A DNA stretch of 64,000 nt from Planctomycetota bacterium (GCA_021776735.1 JAJFFH010000067.1:25354-89353); one strand, 5' to 3'. Positions 39,543-49,095 are shown, numbered from the stretch's first letter. Numbers and translations are program-made. The notes: generated by a model from the letters alone, not told the origin.

Positions 39543-40574
39543 ATGAAGACGATTCGCCTGCTTCCCGCCCTCCTGCTCGTCGCCGCGTCCGCCTGGGCGC
39601 AGGATGCCGAGCCGCCGAGCCTCGATTCACTGCCTGAGGATGCCGCCAAGCCGGTGAAGCCCAAGGAGGGCTCCGAGACGGCAAAGCCTACGGACGGCGA
39701 TGTTTCCGGGGCCGCCGAAGCGACAAACATTCTGCTCAGCAAGGCGCTCCGCGGGCTCAAGCGGCGCGAGGAGCTGGTCGTGACGGCGACCATCGGCCAC
39801 TCCGACCCGCAGGATAAGCCCGCGGGGGCGCCGGGGGCACAGCAGCCGGGCAAGCCGGGCATGCGCGGCATGGTGATCCTCCAGAACTTCACGGCGCGAG
39901 GACAAGCGCAGCCGTTCGACGGCGAGATCGAGGCCTGGCATGACGCCAAGGGTCGGATCGTCGTGCAGAGCAAGAACGAATTGCCGGGGTTTGAGCTGTT
40001 CACGGACGGGACGCGCACCATCGTGCGCACGACAACGACGGATGGAAGCCCCGCGCCCGGTCTTGCCGAGATCAAGGCCGAGCTGATTCCGTTGCTGGAC
40101 GTAGTCCGGCTGACCAGACGCATCCTCGCCGGCAATCTCAAGCCGATCCGCGACGAAACGACCGGCGAAGTCATTTTCAAAGGAACGCTGCCGCGCGGCA
40201 CGGTGGATCCGATCGCGACCAAGAACGCGATTCCGGGAGTGATTCGTTTCGGCGGCATGCTGCCGAAGGTCCTGCGCGTCGAGGCGGAACTTCACGTTTC
40301 CAAGGACGGCGACTTGACAGAAGCGAAGATCAAGGTGGTCCACAACGACCCCATGCAGGAGATGATGCGCGGACGCGGCGGCGGGATGCGCATCCAGATC
40401 GTGGGCGGCGCCGGCGGATTTCAACCGGTCCCGCAGCAAGACAACAAGAAAAACAAGAAGCACGACATCGAAGGCAAAGCGAGCGTCTACACGATCCACT
40501 TCGCCCGCGAAGCCACCCCGACCGCCCGCGCGAAGGCCTTCAAGTCAAGGGTCGCGGGGTTGGCGGGGGGGTAG
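39543..40574 (+). CDS. Secreted protein of unknown function
   Basis: 343 residues. A Sec signal peptide ends near ASAWA at residue 19. Residues 20-60 are acidic and Pro-rich and contain the repeat-encoded PTDGDV. The rest is predicted beta-rich (MVILQNFTARGQ, DGEIEAWHDAKGRIVVQSKNELP, GVIRFGGMLPKVLRVEAELHV), loosely like periplasmic lipid-carrier folds, though I see no diagnostic motif. A Gly/Met patch (MRGRGGGMRI) and Asn/Lys patch (DNKKNKKHD) occur near 275 and 300. It is divergent from the SRP RNA. Probably periplasmic. Confidence 0.7.
   Translation: MKTIRLLPALLLVAASAWAQDAEPPSLDSLPEDAAKPVKPKEGSETAKPTDGDVSGAAEATNILLSKALRGLKRREELVVTATIGHSDPQDKPAGAPGAQQPGKPGMRGMVILQNFTARGQAQPFDGEIEAWHDAKGRIVVQSKNELPGFELFTDGTRTIVRTTTTDGSPAPGLAEIKAELIPLLDVVRLTRRILAGNLKPIRDETTGEVIFKGTLPRGTVDPIATKNAIPGVIRFGGMLPKVLRVEAELHVSKDGDLTEAKIKVVHNDPMQEMMRGRGGGMRIQIVGGAGGFQPVPQQDNKKNKKHDIEGKASVYTIHFAREATPTARAKAFKSRVAGLAGG
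39690..39701 (+). repeat. Dispersed repeat core, copy 9
   Basis: Exact 14-mer with AGC at -5 to -3. It lies in the secreted protein gene and is read in frame as PTDGDVSG. Confidence 0.88.
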
Positions 40575-40643
40575 GAAGCGGGCGATCGCACCTGGATTGG
40601 ACCGCGAACAGCGGGTCCGAATCGCGTATCCTGACCGTTACGC

Positions 40644-43600
40644 ATGGAGGAGCTTCTTGAGGGACTGTATGAGGATCTCATTTCAATCCTTCTGGAGCGG
40701 CGATTGCGCGCAGTGCCCTCCGAACATCTTGTCGCCCGAGAGAAGCTCGACCCGGCCGAAGCGCCCGCCATCCTTGGTCACTATGTGGGTGTTCTCGCAA
40801 CCGCGGTGTTCGAACAGATTCGGCAGCGTGGTTCCCGCTCCGAAGCCGAGGTTGTGCAAGCCTGCAACCGGATCGTTCACGAGTTCGCACGGCTGGCCGA
40901 CGATCAGACGCTGAGCGATTGGGCTCTGGAAGAGCCCGCAGAACGCCTCCTGGCCTACTTTCAACCACGCGGCCTCGCTCAGCCTCACGTGCCGCCGCGA
41001 CCCGGGACGCCACTGTCCGCCAGCAACCTCCTCACAAACGCGCGCGGCGAACACCGCATCGGCGCGGAGCTTCGAAAGGAGCTACGCTCCACAAAGAGAG
41101 TCGATCTCTTGTGCTCATTCATCAAGTGGTCGGGCTATCGAGTTCTTGAAGACGCGCTGCATGCCTTCCTCGAAGGTGGCGGAAAACTCCGGGTCCTCAC
41201 GACGGTGTACATGGGCGCAACCGATCAGCGGGCTTTGGATGAACTGGTGGCGCAAGGGGCAGACGTCCGTATCTCGTATGACACGAGACGAACCCGATTG
41301 CATGCCAAGGCATGGCTCTTTCACCGTCCGATGCAACTCTCCACAGCCTATGTCGGGAGCTCGAACGTCTCGCACGCCGCCCTCACCGATGGACTGGAAT
41401 GGAACGTCCGACTGAGCGCTCGCAAGAACCTCGACATCATTCAGAAGTTCGCCGCAACGTTCGAGAGCTACTGGAGCGACGTGGAATTCGAAGCCTATGA
41501 TCCAGATCAAGACCACGAGCGATTGCGCAAAGCGTTGCAGCGCGACGCGATCCCACCTGTCGGCTCCACCTCATTCTTAGTCCGGCCCTATCCGTTCCAG
41601 CACGAGATCCTCGATCAACTCCAATACCATCGCGAAGAGCTTCAACACCGGCGAAACCTTGTCGTGGCGGCCACGGGCACTGGTAAGACCGTCGTGGCGG
41701 CTTTCGACTTCAAACGTTATTCGGCTGCGAACCGTGGAGTACACGTCCGGGAAGCCACTCCAAAGGCCACGTACCCCTCGCTCCTGTTCGTCGCGCACCG
41801 GCGCGAGATTCTTCAGCAGAGCCTCGATACATTTCGGCACGTTCTGGGCGACCCGACCTTCGGAGAACTCATGGTCGGAGGCGAGCGCCCAGTCCGCGGC
41901 CGCCATGTGTTCGCCTCGGTTCAGTCCCTCCAGCGTAAGCCTCTGTCTCAGGTCAGGGAAGACGCATACGACGTCGTGATCGTCGACGAATTCCACCACG
42001 CCGCGGCCCCCACATATCAAAGATGGGTGGACCACCTTCAGCCACGTTACCTCCTCGGGCTGACCGCCACCCCTGAACGCATGGACGGCCAAAACGTCCA
42101 GGATTCCTGGTTCGAAGGACGCATCGCGGCTGAGCTTCGTCTTTGGGACGCACTGGAGTTGGGCCTGCTCTGCCCCTTCCAATACTTTGGCGTGCACGAC
42201 GGGGTCGACCTGTCCGGGCTCCGCTGGCACCGCGGAGGCTACGAAACCGCCGAGTTAGACCGGATCTACACCGGCAACGATCTGCGCACGGGAGTTGTCC
42301 TGAACGAACTCCATCGACGGGTCCTGAACCCCAGAGGGATGCGCGCACTCGGATTCTGTGTGAGCGTGGCGCATGCGGAGTACATGGCGCAGAAATTCGA
42401 CCAAGCGGAAATCCCCAGCCGCGCATTGACCGGAGAGACCCAGAAGGATGATCGATCGCGCATCCTCAGCGAGCTTCGCGCTGGCAAGATCAATGCCGTG
42501 TTCGCGGTCGACGTGCTCAACGAGGGTGTAGACATCCCGGAAGTCGATACCGTGCTGTTGCTCCGCCCAACGCAGAGCGCCACAGTCTTTTTGCAGCAGT
42601 TGGGCCGCGGTCTTCGGCACGCGGACGACAAGTCGTGCCTGACGGTTCTCGACTTCATCGGCCAAGGTCACGGGAGCTACCGGTTCGATGTTCGATATGC
42701 GGCGCTGCTCCAACAAACACCCAGCCAGACACGCCACTCCATAGAAAACGGGTTCCCATACTTGCCAAGCGGCTGCTCCATGGAGTTGGACGAAGTGGCC
42801 GCGAAGATCGTCCTCGATAACGTGCGCAGCGCTCTTCGGCTCGGTCGCCGGGGTCACATTCGGCTGCTCGCGGACTATGCCCGTCGTAGGGACACCGTCA
42901 CGCTCGCCGGTTTTCTGGCGGCCACCGATCTCGATATCGGTGACCTTCTGCGAAAGCGAAATGAGAGCTGGACCGAGCTGAAACGACGCGTGAGCGTCCC
43001 CGGGTCGCCCCCGGGCCCGTCCGAGCAACGGCTCTTGGCGGGCATCTACCGCCTTGCTTGTTGGGACGATCCCGTGCTGACCCGGTTCGTGGCGACTCTT
43101 GCTACACGAACCGCTCCGCCAGCAATCGATGACCTCGCGGGAGACGACCGCAACCGGATTCGCGTTCTCCGAGCGACGCTACTCGGCCTCAAGAACAAAG
43201 CCGGGGGCGAGACGCTCGCACCGTTCCTGGATCTGCTGTGGCAAAACCCGAACGTCCTGCAGGAACTGGCGGAAATCACGACGATCGCGACGGAGAAGGC
43301 GCCGCATCCCACGTTTCACTGGTCGGGTCAGCCGGAAATCGCGTTGCGCATACACGCCTCGTACAGCCGGGACGAGATTCTCGCTGCATTCGGCGTCGAA
43401 CATGGGGTGCGCGAAGGGACCTATCACGATCGCCGAACCGGATGCGATCTGTTCTTTGTCACACTGGAAAAGTCGGAGCGGGACTACAGCCCCACAACGA
43501 TGTATCGCGACTACGCCATCTCGCCCACGCTGTTTCACTGGCAATCCCAAAGCACGACGACACTGCGTTCGCCCACGGCCCGGCGATATCTCTCAAACCG

Positions 43601-43793
43601 TTCGCCGCACAGCCCCGCGCTTCTCTTCGTGCGTCGTCGTAAGAGAGCGGACGGGCGGACGCTTCCCTATGTATTCGCCGGCCCCGTCCAACACGTCGAT
43701 CATGAAGGCGAACGACCGATCTCGATTACATGGCGCCTTGAGCGACAGCTTCCGCACTCGATCTACCGAGAGTTCCGAATCGCCGCCGGATAG
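40644..43793 (+). CDS. PLD-nuclease/superfamily II helicase fusion with DUF3427-like C-terminus
   Basis: 1049 residues. After a helical N-terminus, a phospholipase D-type domain (about 135-285) shows LHAKAWLF (HxK) and VGSSNVSH. A superfamily II helicase follows at about 310-700: Walker A ATGTGKTVVAAF, DEFHHAAAPTY (DEAH-box position), GLTATPERMDG, VDVLNEGVDIPEVD and motif VI QQLGRGLRHADDK. The last 330 residues resemble DUF3427. Related fusions often lie in defence or mobile regions; a role against foreign DNA is inferred. G+C is visibly lower than around it and no repeat copy lies inside, both consistent with acquisition by transfer. Confidence 0.85.
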   Translation: MEELLEGLYEDLISILLERRLRAVPSEHLVAREKLDPAEAPAILGHYVGVLATAVFEQIRQRGSRSEAEVVQACNRIVHEFARLADDQTLSDWALEEPAERLLAYFQPRGLAQPHVPPRPGTPLSASNLLTNARGEHRIGAELRKELRSTKRVDLLCSFIKWSGYRVLEDALHAFLEGGGKLRVLTTVYMGATDQRALDELVAQGADVRISYDTRRTRLHAKAWLFHRPMQLSTAYVGSSNVSHAALTDGLEWNVRLSARKNLDIIQKFAATFESYWSDVEFEAYDPDQDHERLRKALQRDAIPPVGSTSFLVRPYPFQHEILDQLQYHREELQHRRNLVVAATGTGKTVVAAFDFKRYSAANRGVHVREATPKATYPSLLFVAHRREILQQSLDTFRHVLGDPTFGELMVGGERPVRGRHVFASVQSLQRKPLSQVREDAYDVVIVDEFHHAAAPTYQRWVDHLQPRYLLGLTATPERMDGQNVQDSWFEGRIAAELRLWDALELGLLCPFQYFGVHDGVDLSGLRWHRGGYETAELDRIYTGNDLRTGVVLNELHRRVLNPRGMRALGFCVSVAHAEYMAQKFDQAEIPSRALTGETQKDDRSRILSELRAGKINAVFAVDVLNEGVDIPEVDTVLLLRPTQSATVFLQQLGRGLRHADDKSCLTVLDFIGQGHGSYRFDVRYAALLQQTPSQTRHSIENGFPYLPSGCSMELDEVAAKIVLDNVRSALRLGRRGHIRLLADYARRRDTVTLAGFLAATDLDIGDLLRKRNESWTELKRRVSVPGSPPGPSEQRLLAGIYRLACWDDPVLTRFVATLATRTAPPAIDDLAGDDRNRIRVLRATLLGLKNKAGGETLAPFLDLLWQNPNVLQELAEITTIATEKAPHPTFHWSGQPEIALRIHASYSRDEILAAFGVEHGVREGTYHDRRTGCDLFFVTLEKSERDYSPTTMYRDYAISPTLFHWQSQSTTTLRSPTARRYLSNRSPHSPALLFVRRRKRADGRTLPYVFAGPVQHVDHEGERPISITWRLERQLPHSIYREFRIAAG

Positions 43794-43907
43794 GCTCTGG
43801 CTGAGTCGCCTGGCGTCGACCGGCTGCGGCTGCGTCATGTCGGCCGCGTGCGGTGTTCCGGTCTGCGTCGTTCGGCCAGGGTCCGGCCGACCGGCTCCTG
43901 AGCCGCC

Positions 43908-45233
43908 CTACCGGCGCCGGGGGGGGCGCGAGGTGCTGCTGCCGGCCGGGCCGCGCGGGGTGGAGCGGGGGGAGGGCACGCGCACCTGGGTGCCGGCCGG
44001 GGTCGTCGGGACCGGGGTCTTGGTGGGGACGCCCGGGGCCGTCGGCGCGCCCGTGGCGTCGCGGATGGCGGCCGGGTTGTTGGCCTTGCTTCTGGCCGTC
44101 TCGTAGGTGATCGCGCGTTCCTGGACGAGGCGGTTCAGCGAAGCCTCCAGGGTCAGCATGCCGTCCTTGCCGCCCGTCTGAATCAGGTTCGCGATCTGGA
44201 CCGTCTTGCCTTCGCGGATCAGCGCGCGAATCCCGGCAGTGCCGCGCATGATCTCCATGGCGGCGACACGTCCACGGCCGTTCATGCGCGGCAAGAGCGT
44301 CTGGCTGATCACCCCCTGAAGCGTGTCCGCGAGCTGCAGCCGGATCTGTTGTTGCTGCTCGGACGGAAAAACGTCCACGATGCGTCCGATCGTCTGCACG
44401 GCACTGGTGGTGTGCAGGGTCCCGAACACAAGATGGCCCGTCTCGGCGGCGGTCACCGCCAGCGCGATCGTCTCCAGGTCGCGCATCTCGCCGACCAGAA
44501 TCACGTCGGGATCCTGACGCAGCGCGCGCCGCAGCGCGCCACGAAAATCCTTGCAGTCGGTCCCGATCTCGCGCTGGGTCACCCAGCACTTCTTGTCGGC
44601 GTGGACGAACTCGATCGGGTCCTCCATCGTGAGGATGTGCCCGCCCCGGGTCTCGTTGACGTGGTTGACAAGAGCCGCAAGGGTCGTGGACTTGCCAGAC
44701 CCGGTCGGCCCGGTCACCAAAACGAGCCCACGCGGCTTCTCCGCCAAGACACGACAAATCGACGGCAGGTTTAGACCCTCAATCGTCGGCACGTCGGCCG
44801 GAATCCGCCGAATCACCATTCCGATCGTGCGCCGTTGCGTCAAGACGTTGACCCGAAAGCGGCTGACGTTCGGAATGGAGTACGAAGTATCGAGATCCCC
44901 GTCGCGCTCAAAGACTCGCCATTGCTCCTCGGACAGGAGCTGTTTGACAAGATTCACGGTGTCCTCGGGGCGCAGGACCGTGTCCCCGATCGGCCTGAGC
45001 TCGCCGTCCACCCGCATCCCGGGCGGCGAACCGACCTTGATGTGCAGGTCCGACGCATCCCGGCTCACGACCAGATTGAGGAGTTCCTCGACCGAGAACC
45101 CCTCGGGATCGGCCAGCCGCGTGGAGGCCATCAGGTCGGCGATCGGCAGCCCCAGCGAGCGCTCGGCCGAGAGATCCTGATCGCCCATCTTCTTGAGCGC
45201 GTCCGCGTAGGACGGAACCTTGTCCTGGGGCAT
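43908..45233 (-). CDS. pilT: Type IV pilus retraction ATPase
   Basis: 441 residues. After a 45-residue N-terminal extension comes the PilT core: SDLHIKVGSPPGMRVDGELRPI, Walker A GPTGSGKSTTLAALV, Asp box LTMEDPIEFVHADKKC, Walker B VILVGEMRDLETI, and His box GHLVFGTLHTTSAVQT. AIRALIREGKTVQI is the AIRNLIRE retraction signature, so this copy is closer to true PilT than the one at 21312. The last 60 residues are Pro/Thr/Arg-rich and probably disordered. It stands alone, convergent with the helicase gene and divergent from gdh. Confidence 0.93.
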   Translation of the reverse strand: MPQDKVPSYADALKKMGDQDLSAERSLGLPIADLMASTRLADPEGFSVEELLNLVVSRDASDLHIKVGSPPGMRVDGELRPIGDTVLRPEDTVNLVKQLLSEEQWRVFERDGDLDTSYSIPNVSRFRVNVLTQRRTIGMVIRRIPADVPTIEGLNLPSICRVLAEKPRGLVLVTGPTGSGKSTTLAALVNHVNETRGGHILTMEDPIEFVHADKKCWVTQREIGTDCKDFRGALRRALRQDPDVILVGEMRDLETIALAVTAAETGHLVFGTLHTTSAVQTIGRIVDVFPSEQQQQIRLQLADTLQGVISQTLLPRMNGRGRVAAMEIMRGTAGIRALIREGKTVQIANLIQTGGKDGMLTLEASLNRLVQERAITYETARSKANNPAAIRDATGAPTAPGVPTKTPVPTTPAGTQVRVPSPRSTPRGPAGSSTSRPPRRR

Positions 45234-45324
45234 CGTTATTCAACTTCGGGTTTTTTGGGGATCCGCTTGAGTCCATGGGGGGTGGGCGGCGGGAGGGGAA
45301 GGGGGTGGGCGCGGGGAGGGGAAC

Positions 45325-45336
45325 ATCGCCGACCGT
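45325..45336 (-). repeat. Dispersed repeat core, copy 10 (one mismatch, intergenic)
   Basis: Reads ACGGTCGGCGAT on the minus strand with AGC at -5 to -3 and GT after. It lies between the divergent pilT and gdh genes. Confidence 0.65.
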
Positions 45337-45390
45337 AGGCTTTTTCTGGAAGATGTTTCGCCGTGGCCGGACCGTGCTATATTTCCGCGA

Positions 45391-46842
45391 ATGAGCGAAC
45401 CGGCGGCGGCGACAAGCTCCGGAAAACAGGAAGACCTCAACCTTTACCGCATCGTCTCGCGGCAGTTCGACAAGGCTGCGGCGACCTTGCGGTTTCCGTC
45501 CTTCCTGCTTCGCCAGATCAAGGTCTGCAACAACGTCTACGAGTTCAACTTCCCGGTCCGCGTCGGCAAGCAGATGCGGATGTTTCGGGGATGGCGCGCG
45601 GAGCACAGCCACCACAAGAAGCCGCTGAAGGGCGGCATCCGCTTCGCGGAGCATGTGGACGCCGACGAGGTGATGGCGCTCGCGTCGCTCATGACCTACA
45701 AGTGCGCGCTGGTCAACGTGCCGTTCGGCGGGTCCAAGGGTGCGGTCAAGGTCAATCCGTACGTCACGCCTGTCGATGTTCTCCAACGCATCACCCGGCG
45801 CTATACGGCCGAGCTGTGCTGGAAGCGGTTCATCGGACCCGGCATCAACGTTCCGGCGCCCGACATGGGCACGGGCGAGCGCGAGATGGCGTGGATGGCC
45901 GACACCTACGACGGTCTCAACCACGGCGGCATCGACAACTTCGCCTGCGTCACCGGCAAGCCCGTGTCCCAGGGCGGCATCACCGGACGTTCCGAGGCGA
46001 CCGGGCGCGGCGTTGTCTATGGCGTGCGAGAGGCACTCTCGTTTCCGGGCGACCTGAAACGGCACGGCCTCACACCGGGGCTCGAGGGCAAGAAGATCGT
46101 CATCCAGGGCTACGGCAACGTGGGCTGGCACGCGGCGCGCATCTTCGTCCGCGAAGAAGGCGCGAAGATCATCGCCATCGGCGAGTGGAACGGTTTCTTG
46201 GTCAATCGGGACGGGATCGACCTCGAGGCTCTCGAGGAATACCGCCTCAACTCCGGCTCGATGCTGCACTTCCCCGGCGCCGAGACAGTTACCGACAACC
46301 CGTCCGCCGTTCTCGAGGTCGAGTGCGATGTGCTCGTTCCGGCCGCGGTCCAAAACGTCATCACGCAGGCGAACGTCGAACGGCTCCGGTGCAAGATCGT
46401 CGCCGAAGCGGCGAACGGCCCCACTACGCCCGGCGCCGAGGCGTACCTCCTCAAGAACGACGTTCTCGTCATCCCCGACATCTACCTGAACTCCGGCGGC
46501 GTCACGGTCTCCTACTTCGAGTGGGCCAAAAACCTCGGCCATATGCGCTTCGGACGCATGGGCAAGCGGCTGTCCGCGAACAAGGAGCACGCCATGCTCG
46601 ACCACATCGAGCAGGCGACCGGTCGCAAGCCCGACCCGGCTGTCGCCGAGGCGTTGGGACGCGGCGCCGACGAGGTCGAACTGGTCCGTTCCGGGCTTGA
46701 GGGCACGATGGTCGATGCGTACCGCGAGATTCGGACCCTCAGCCGCCGCAAGCGCCAGATCAAGGATCTCCGCACGGGCGCCTACGTTGTGGCCATCAAG
46801 AAGATCGCGGCAGCCTACGACAAGCTCGGAATCTTCCCGTAG
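45391..46842 (+). CDS. gdhA: Glutamate dehydrogenase (Glu/Leu/Phe/Val dehydrogenase family)
   Basis: 483 residues. It interconverts glutamate and 2-oxoglutarate plus ammonia. The catalytic Lys lies in KPLKGGIRFAEHVDADEVMALA, with PFGGSKGAVKVNP and the active-site Asp in NVPAPDMGTGEREMAWM. The NAD(P) Rossmann domain has IVIQGYGNVGWHAARIF near residue 235. The C-terminal 30 residues (SRRKRQIKDLRTGAYVVAIKKIAAAYDK) are consistent with the family. The start is preceded by a TATATT box 11 bp before the ATG but no clear -35. The next gene starts 9 bp downstream. Confidence 0.92.
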   Translation: MSEPAAATSSGKQEDLNLYRIVSRQFDKAAATLRFPSFLLRQIKVCNNVYEFNFPVRVGKQMRMFRGWRAEHSHHKKPLKGGIRFAEHVDADEVMALASLMTYKCALVNVPFGGSKGAVKVNPYVTPVDVLQRITRRYTAELCWKRFIGPGINVPAPDMGTGEREMAWMADTYDGLNHGGIDNFACVTGKPVSQGGITGRSEATGRGVVYGVREALSFPGDLKRHGLTPGLEGKKIVIQGYGNVGWHAARIFVREEGAKIIAIGEWNGFLVNRDGIDLEALEEYRLNSGSMLHFPGAETVTDNPSAVLEVECDVLVPAAVQNVITQANVERLRCKIVAEAANGPTTPGAEAYLLKNDVLVIPDIYLNSGGVTVSYFEWAKNLGHMRFGRMGKRLSANKEHAMLDHIEQATGRKPDPAVAEALGRGADEVELVRSGLEGTMVDAYREIRTLSRRKRQIKDLRTGAYVVAIKKIAAAYDKLGIFP

Positions 46843-46851
46843 CCGCAAGCC

Positions 46852-48126
46852 ATGCCTTCGCTGCGCGGCGCCCTGCTCTCTCTCGCGGTCTTGGCGGCCC
46901 CCGCCCCCCTCACCCACGCCGGCCCGAAGACCTCCGCTCCCACCGTCACCAAACAAAACTGGAAGCGCCTGCGCGACCATGTGCGGCCGGACAAGAGCGA
47001 ACTTGCGTGGCGACGGATCCCGTGGCGCGCGTCGCTCTGGGACGCGGTCATCGACGCCAACCGCGAAAAAAAGCCGATCCTGCTCTGGGCCATGAACGGC
47101 CACCCGCTCGCCTGCACGTGAAACAACGGTGTGCGGGGCCGGCAGGCTTGCTGGTCGGATCCGAAGGTGCAGAAGCTCGCGCGGAAGTTCATCCCCGCGA
47201 CCGACGAGGTCTGGCGGCTCCAAAACCGGAGCGATCTCGAGTGTCGGTTCTTCCAGGGGTTTTCCGAGGGGGGGCATTACGGCGGGCGCTCGCGGCCGAC
47301 GTCGACGCGCCAGGGGATTTACTGCTGCACGCCGGCCGGCCGGTTCCTCGGTTCGATCAACACCAGCCGCCCGGCGGCGATGGCTAACATGCTGAAGGCG
47401 GCGCTCGCGAAATGGCGAGCGATACCACAAGAAAAGCGGCTGCTCGCCTACGACCCGGCCACGCGCGTCGCGCAAATCCAGCGGGCAGAGCGGCGCTATC
47501 CCAAGGACGGACTCGCGGTGCGGGTCTACTCGCGCGACCTCGCGCGCCCCGGCAGGCCGGCACCGAACGACTGGCGCGGTCGCGCCTGGAATGTGGACTC
47601 GCTGTGGTTCCATCAGGCCGAGGCGGCACGCTTGCTGCCGGCGGATCCGAAAGCGGGCGCCTCGCACGCATGGCCCGCCGCGCTCGCGCAGCGCCTGGTT
47701 TGCCGCAACCTCGTGGACAACGTGCGCGGCCAGACCAACGGCTACCGTCGGCCCCGGGTCGCTGAAATCACGACGACGGTCACGGCGGTGCGCGGATCGA
47801 TCGTGCACCTGACCTTGCGCGGCCGCAGTGAAGCGAGCACAACCGGGCGTTGGCCTACGGACGGCGATGTCGCCGACATGCAACGAGGCGATCCGTGGGC
47901 GCGCGGGGTCCGAACGACGATGTACGGCGAGGCCGAGTACGACCGCAAGGCCGGCCGGTTCGTCCGCTTCGAGCTGGTCGCCGCAGGCACGCGCTGGGGC
48001 CGCACGCGCTACAACTTCCGCCAGGACGACGACCGGGAGGCACCGATCGCATTCGCGATCGTGCTCGATCCAAAAGACCTGTCCCGCCGCGTCGCACCCG
48101 CCGAGCTCGGCGCGTACGGCTGGTAG
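46852..48126 (+). CDS. Candidate selenoprotein: exported thioredoxin-like protein with in-frame TGA
   Basis: Reading through one TGA (47119-47121) gives 424 residues in a single frame with no other stop. A signal peptide ends near THAGP (about 23). The segment KPILLWAMNGHPLACT-U-NNG puts Cys88-Thr89-Sec90 after a beta strand, as in thioredoxin folds, where redox residues follow the KP(I/V)LL strand. STRQGIYCCTPAGRFLGSI follows near 155-175, also thioredoxin-like. The C-terminal 200 residues are a separate domain without recognised motifs and carry the repeat-encoded PTDGDV. A SECIS-like hairpin lies just 3' of the TGA. It is probably co-transcribed with gdhA. The alternatives are a nonsense mutation or sequencing error. 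No selenocysteine genes are in the window. Confidence 0.7.
47137..47156 (+). promoter_or_regulatory. Putative bacterial SECIS hairpin
   Basis: GGCCGGCA pairs over 8 bp (two G-U) with TGCTGGTC around loop GGCT. The loop begins 23 nt after the TGA and starts with G. Published bacterial SECIS models ask for a small apical loop with a G in its first two bases, placed 16-37 nt after UGA. This fits, but it is a short hairpin in G+C-rich sequence. Confidence 0.55.
47857..47868 (+). repeat. Dispersed repeat core, copy 11
   Basis: Exact 14-mer, with GGC rather than AGC at -5 to -3. It lies in the candidate selenoprotein gene and is read in frame as WPTDGDVAD. Confidence 0.85.
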
Positions 48127-48203
48127 CGCGAGGCCCGAGTTACGGCCCCGTTACGCACGCGCGTCTCGTTGGTCTATTCTCGTCGTCTCGGCTGGAGAAC
48201 GTC

Positions 48204-48956
48204 ATGCGCGCTCGAATGGATCTGTTTGCGGTTGTTGCCTTGGTATCGGTTCTCAGTCCTGCCCCGGGTCGCGCCGACCAGCCGGCACTGCCGACCATCA
48301 AGGAACTCGTCGCAGGGCTCGCCGACGACAAGAAATGCAAGACCGCGGCCGCGCAGCTCAAGAAGCGTGGCTCGGCGGCGAGAAAACCGCTCCAGAACGT
48401 GCTGCGCGCAACGCGCGCCAAGGACGCAAAACTCGAGCGCCGCATTCGCGACGTGCTGGCCACGGTCGGCCGGATCGAATTCAAAGTGGTGGCGACCGCG
48501 GCGTCGGTATCGCTGGAGGGCAAGTCCAACCAGGAGCTCTGGACCGGACCCGCACGGCGACTCCTCGTTCTCCGCGACAAGAAGACGCTCGCGGGCTACA
48601 AGGCGATCAAGGACGCACTCGCCGGAACCAAGATCGACTTCAAAAAGCAGATGGTGATCGTGGTCGCCGGACGGTTCCGCGGCACGGGCAAGATCGACTC
48701 GGCGCTGTTCTACGACGCCGGCGACGAGCTGACGATGTCGTACCACCTCGATCTGGTGCCGTTCTCGGGCCGCGGGGATCGCCCCGCGTTCTGGAAGGTG
48801 TTTGTCACGGGGAGAAACAAGCTCCCGGTGCGATTCATCGAGCGCAGCAAGACGACGTGGCCGCTCGTCCCGAACCCGCCTGGTCCCGAACCCAAGCCCA
48901 TCGACCGCGGCCGACTCGCCCCGAACCAGCCAGAACTCAGCATCAAGCGCCGCTAG
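48204..48956 (+). CDS. Secreted protein of unknown function, HEAT-like N-terminus
   Basis: Start 48204 is chosen: GGAGA lies upstream and the product opens with a signal peptide (MDLFAVVALVSVLSPAPGRA); 250 residues. Residues 30-90 form helix pairs like a HEAT repeat (IKELVAGLADDKKCKTAAAQL, AARKPLQNVLRATRAKDAKL). Residues 120-215 are beta-rich: IDFKKQMVIVVAGRFRGTGKID then LTMSYHLDLVPF, distantly like PrcB-type export domains. The C-terminus is Pro/Lys-rich. It follows the candidate selenoprotein by 77 bp and precedes tRNA-Ser. Confidence 0.65.
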   Translation: MRARMDLFAVVALVSVLSPAPGRADQPALPTIKELVAGLADDKKCKTAAAQLKKRGSAARKPLQNVLRATRAKDAKLERRIRDVLATVGRIEFKVVATAASVSLEGKSNQELWTGPARRLLVLRDKKTLAGYKAIKDALAGTKIDFKKQMVIVVAGRFRGTGKIDSALFYDAGDELTMSYHLDLVPFSGRGDRPAFWKVFVTGRNKLPVRFIERSKTTWPLVPNPPGPEPKPIDRGRLAPNQPELSIKRR

Positions 48957-49005
48957 CGTGCTGGCACGGCTTGGGAGACGGTGTAGAATTCCGCACCGAC
49001 CCAAC

Positions 49006-49095
<90 letters not shown>

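Noticed and set aside
45361..45390. Possible sigma-54 promoter (TGG...TGC) upstream of gdhA
   Set aside because: The spacing between GG and GC is nine rather than the required ten bases.
46852..47121. Reading 46852-47121 as a complete 89-residue gene followed by a separate gene
   Set aside because: The downstream frame is the same, has no ribosome binding site of its own, and continues the same domain.
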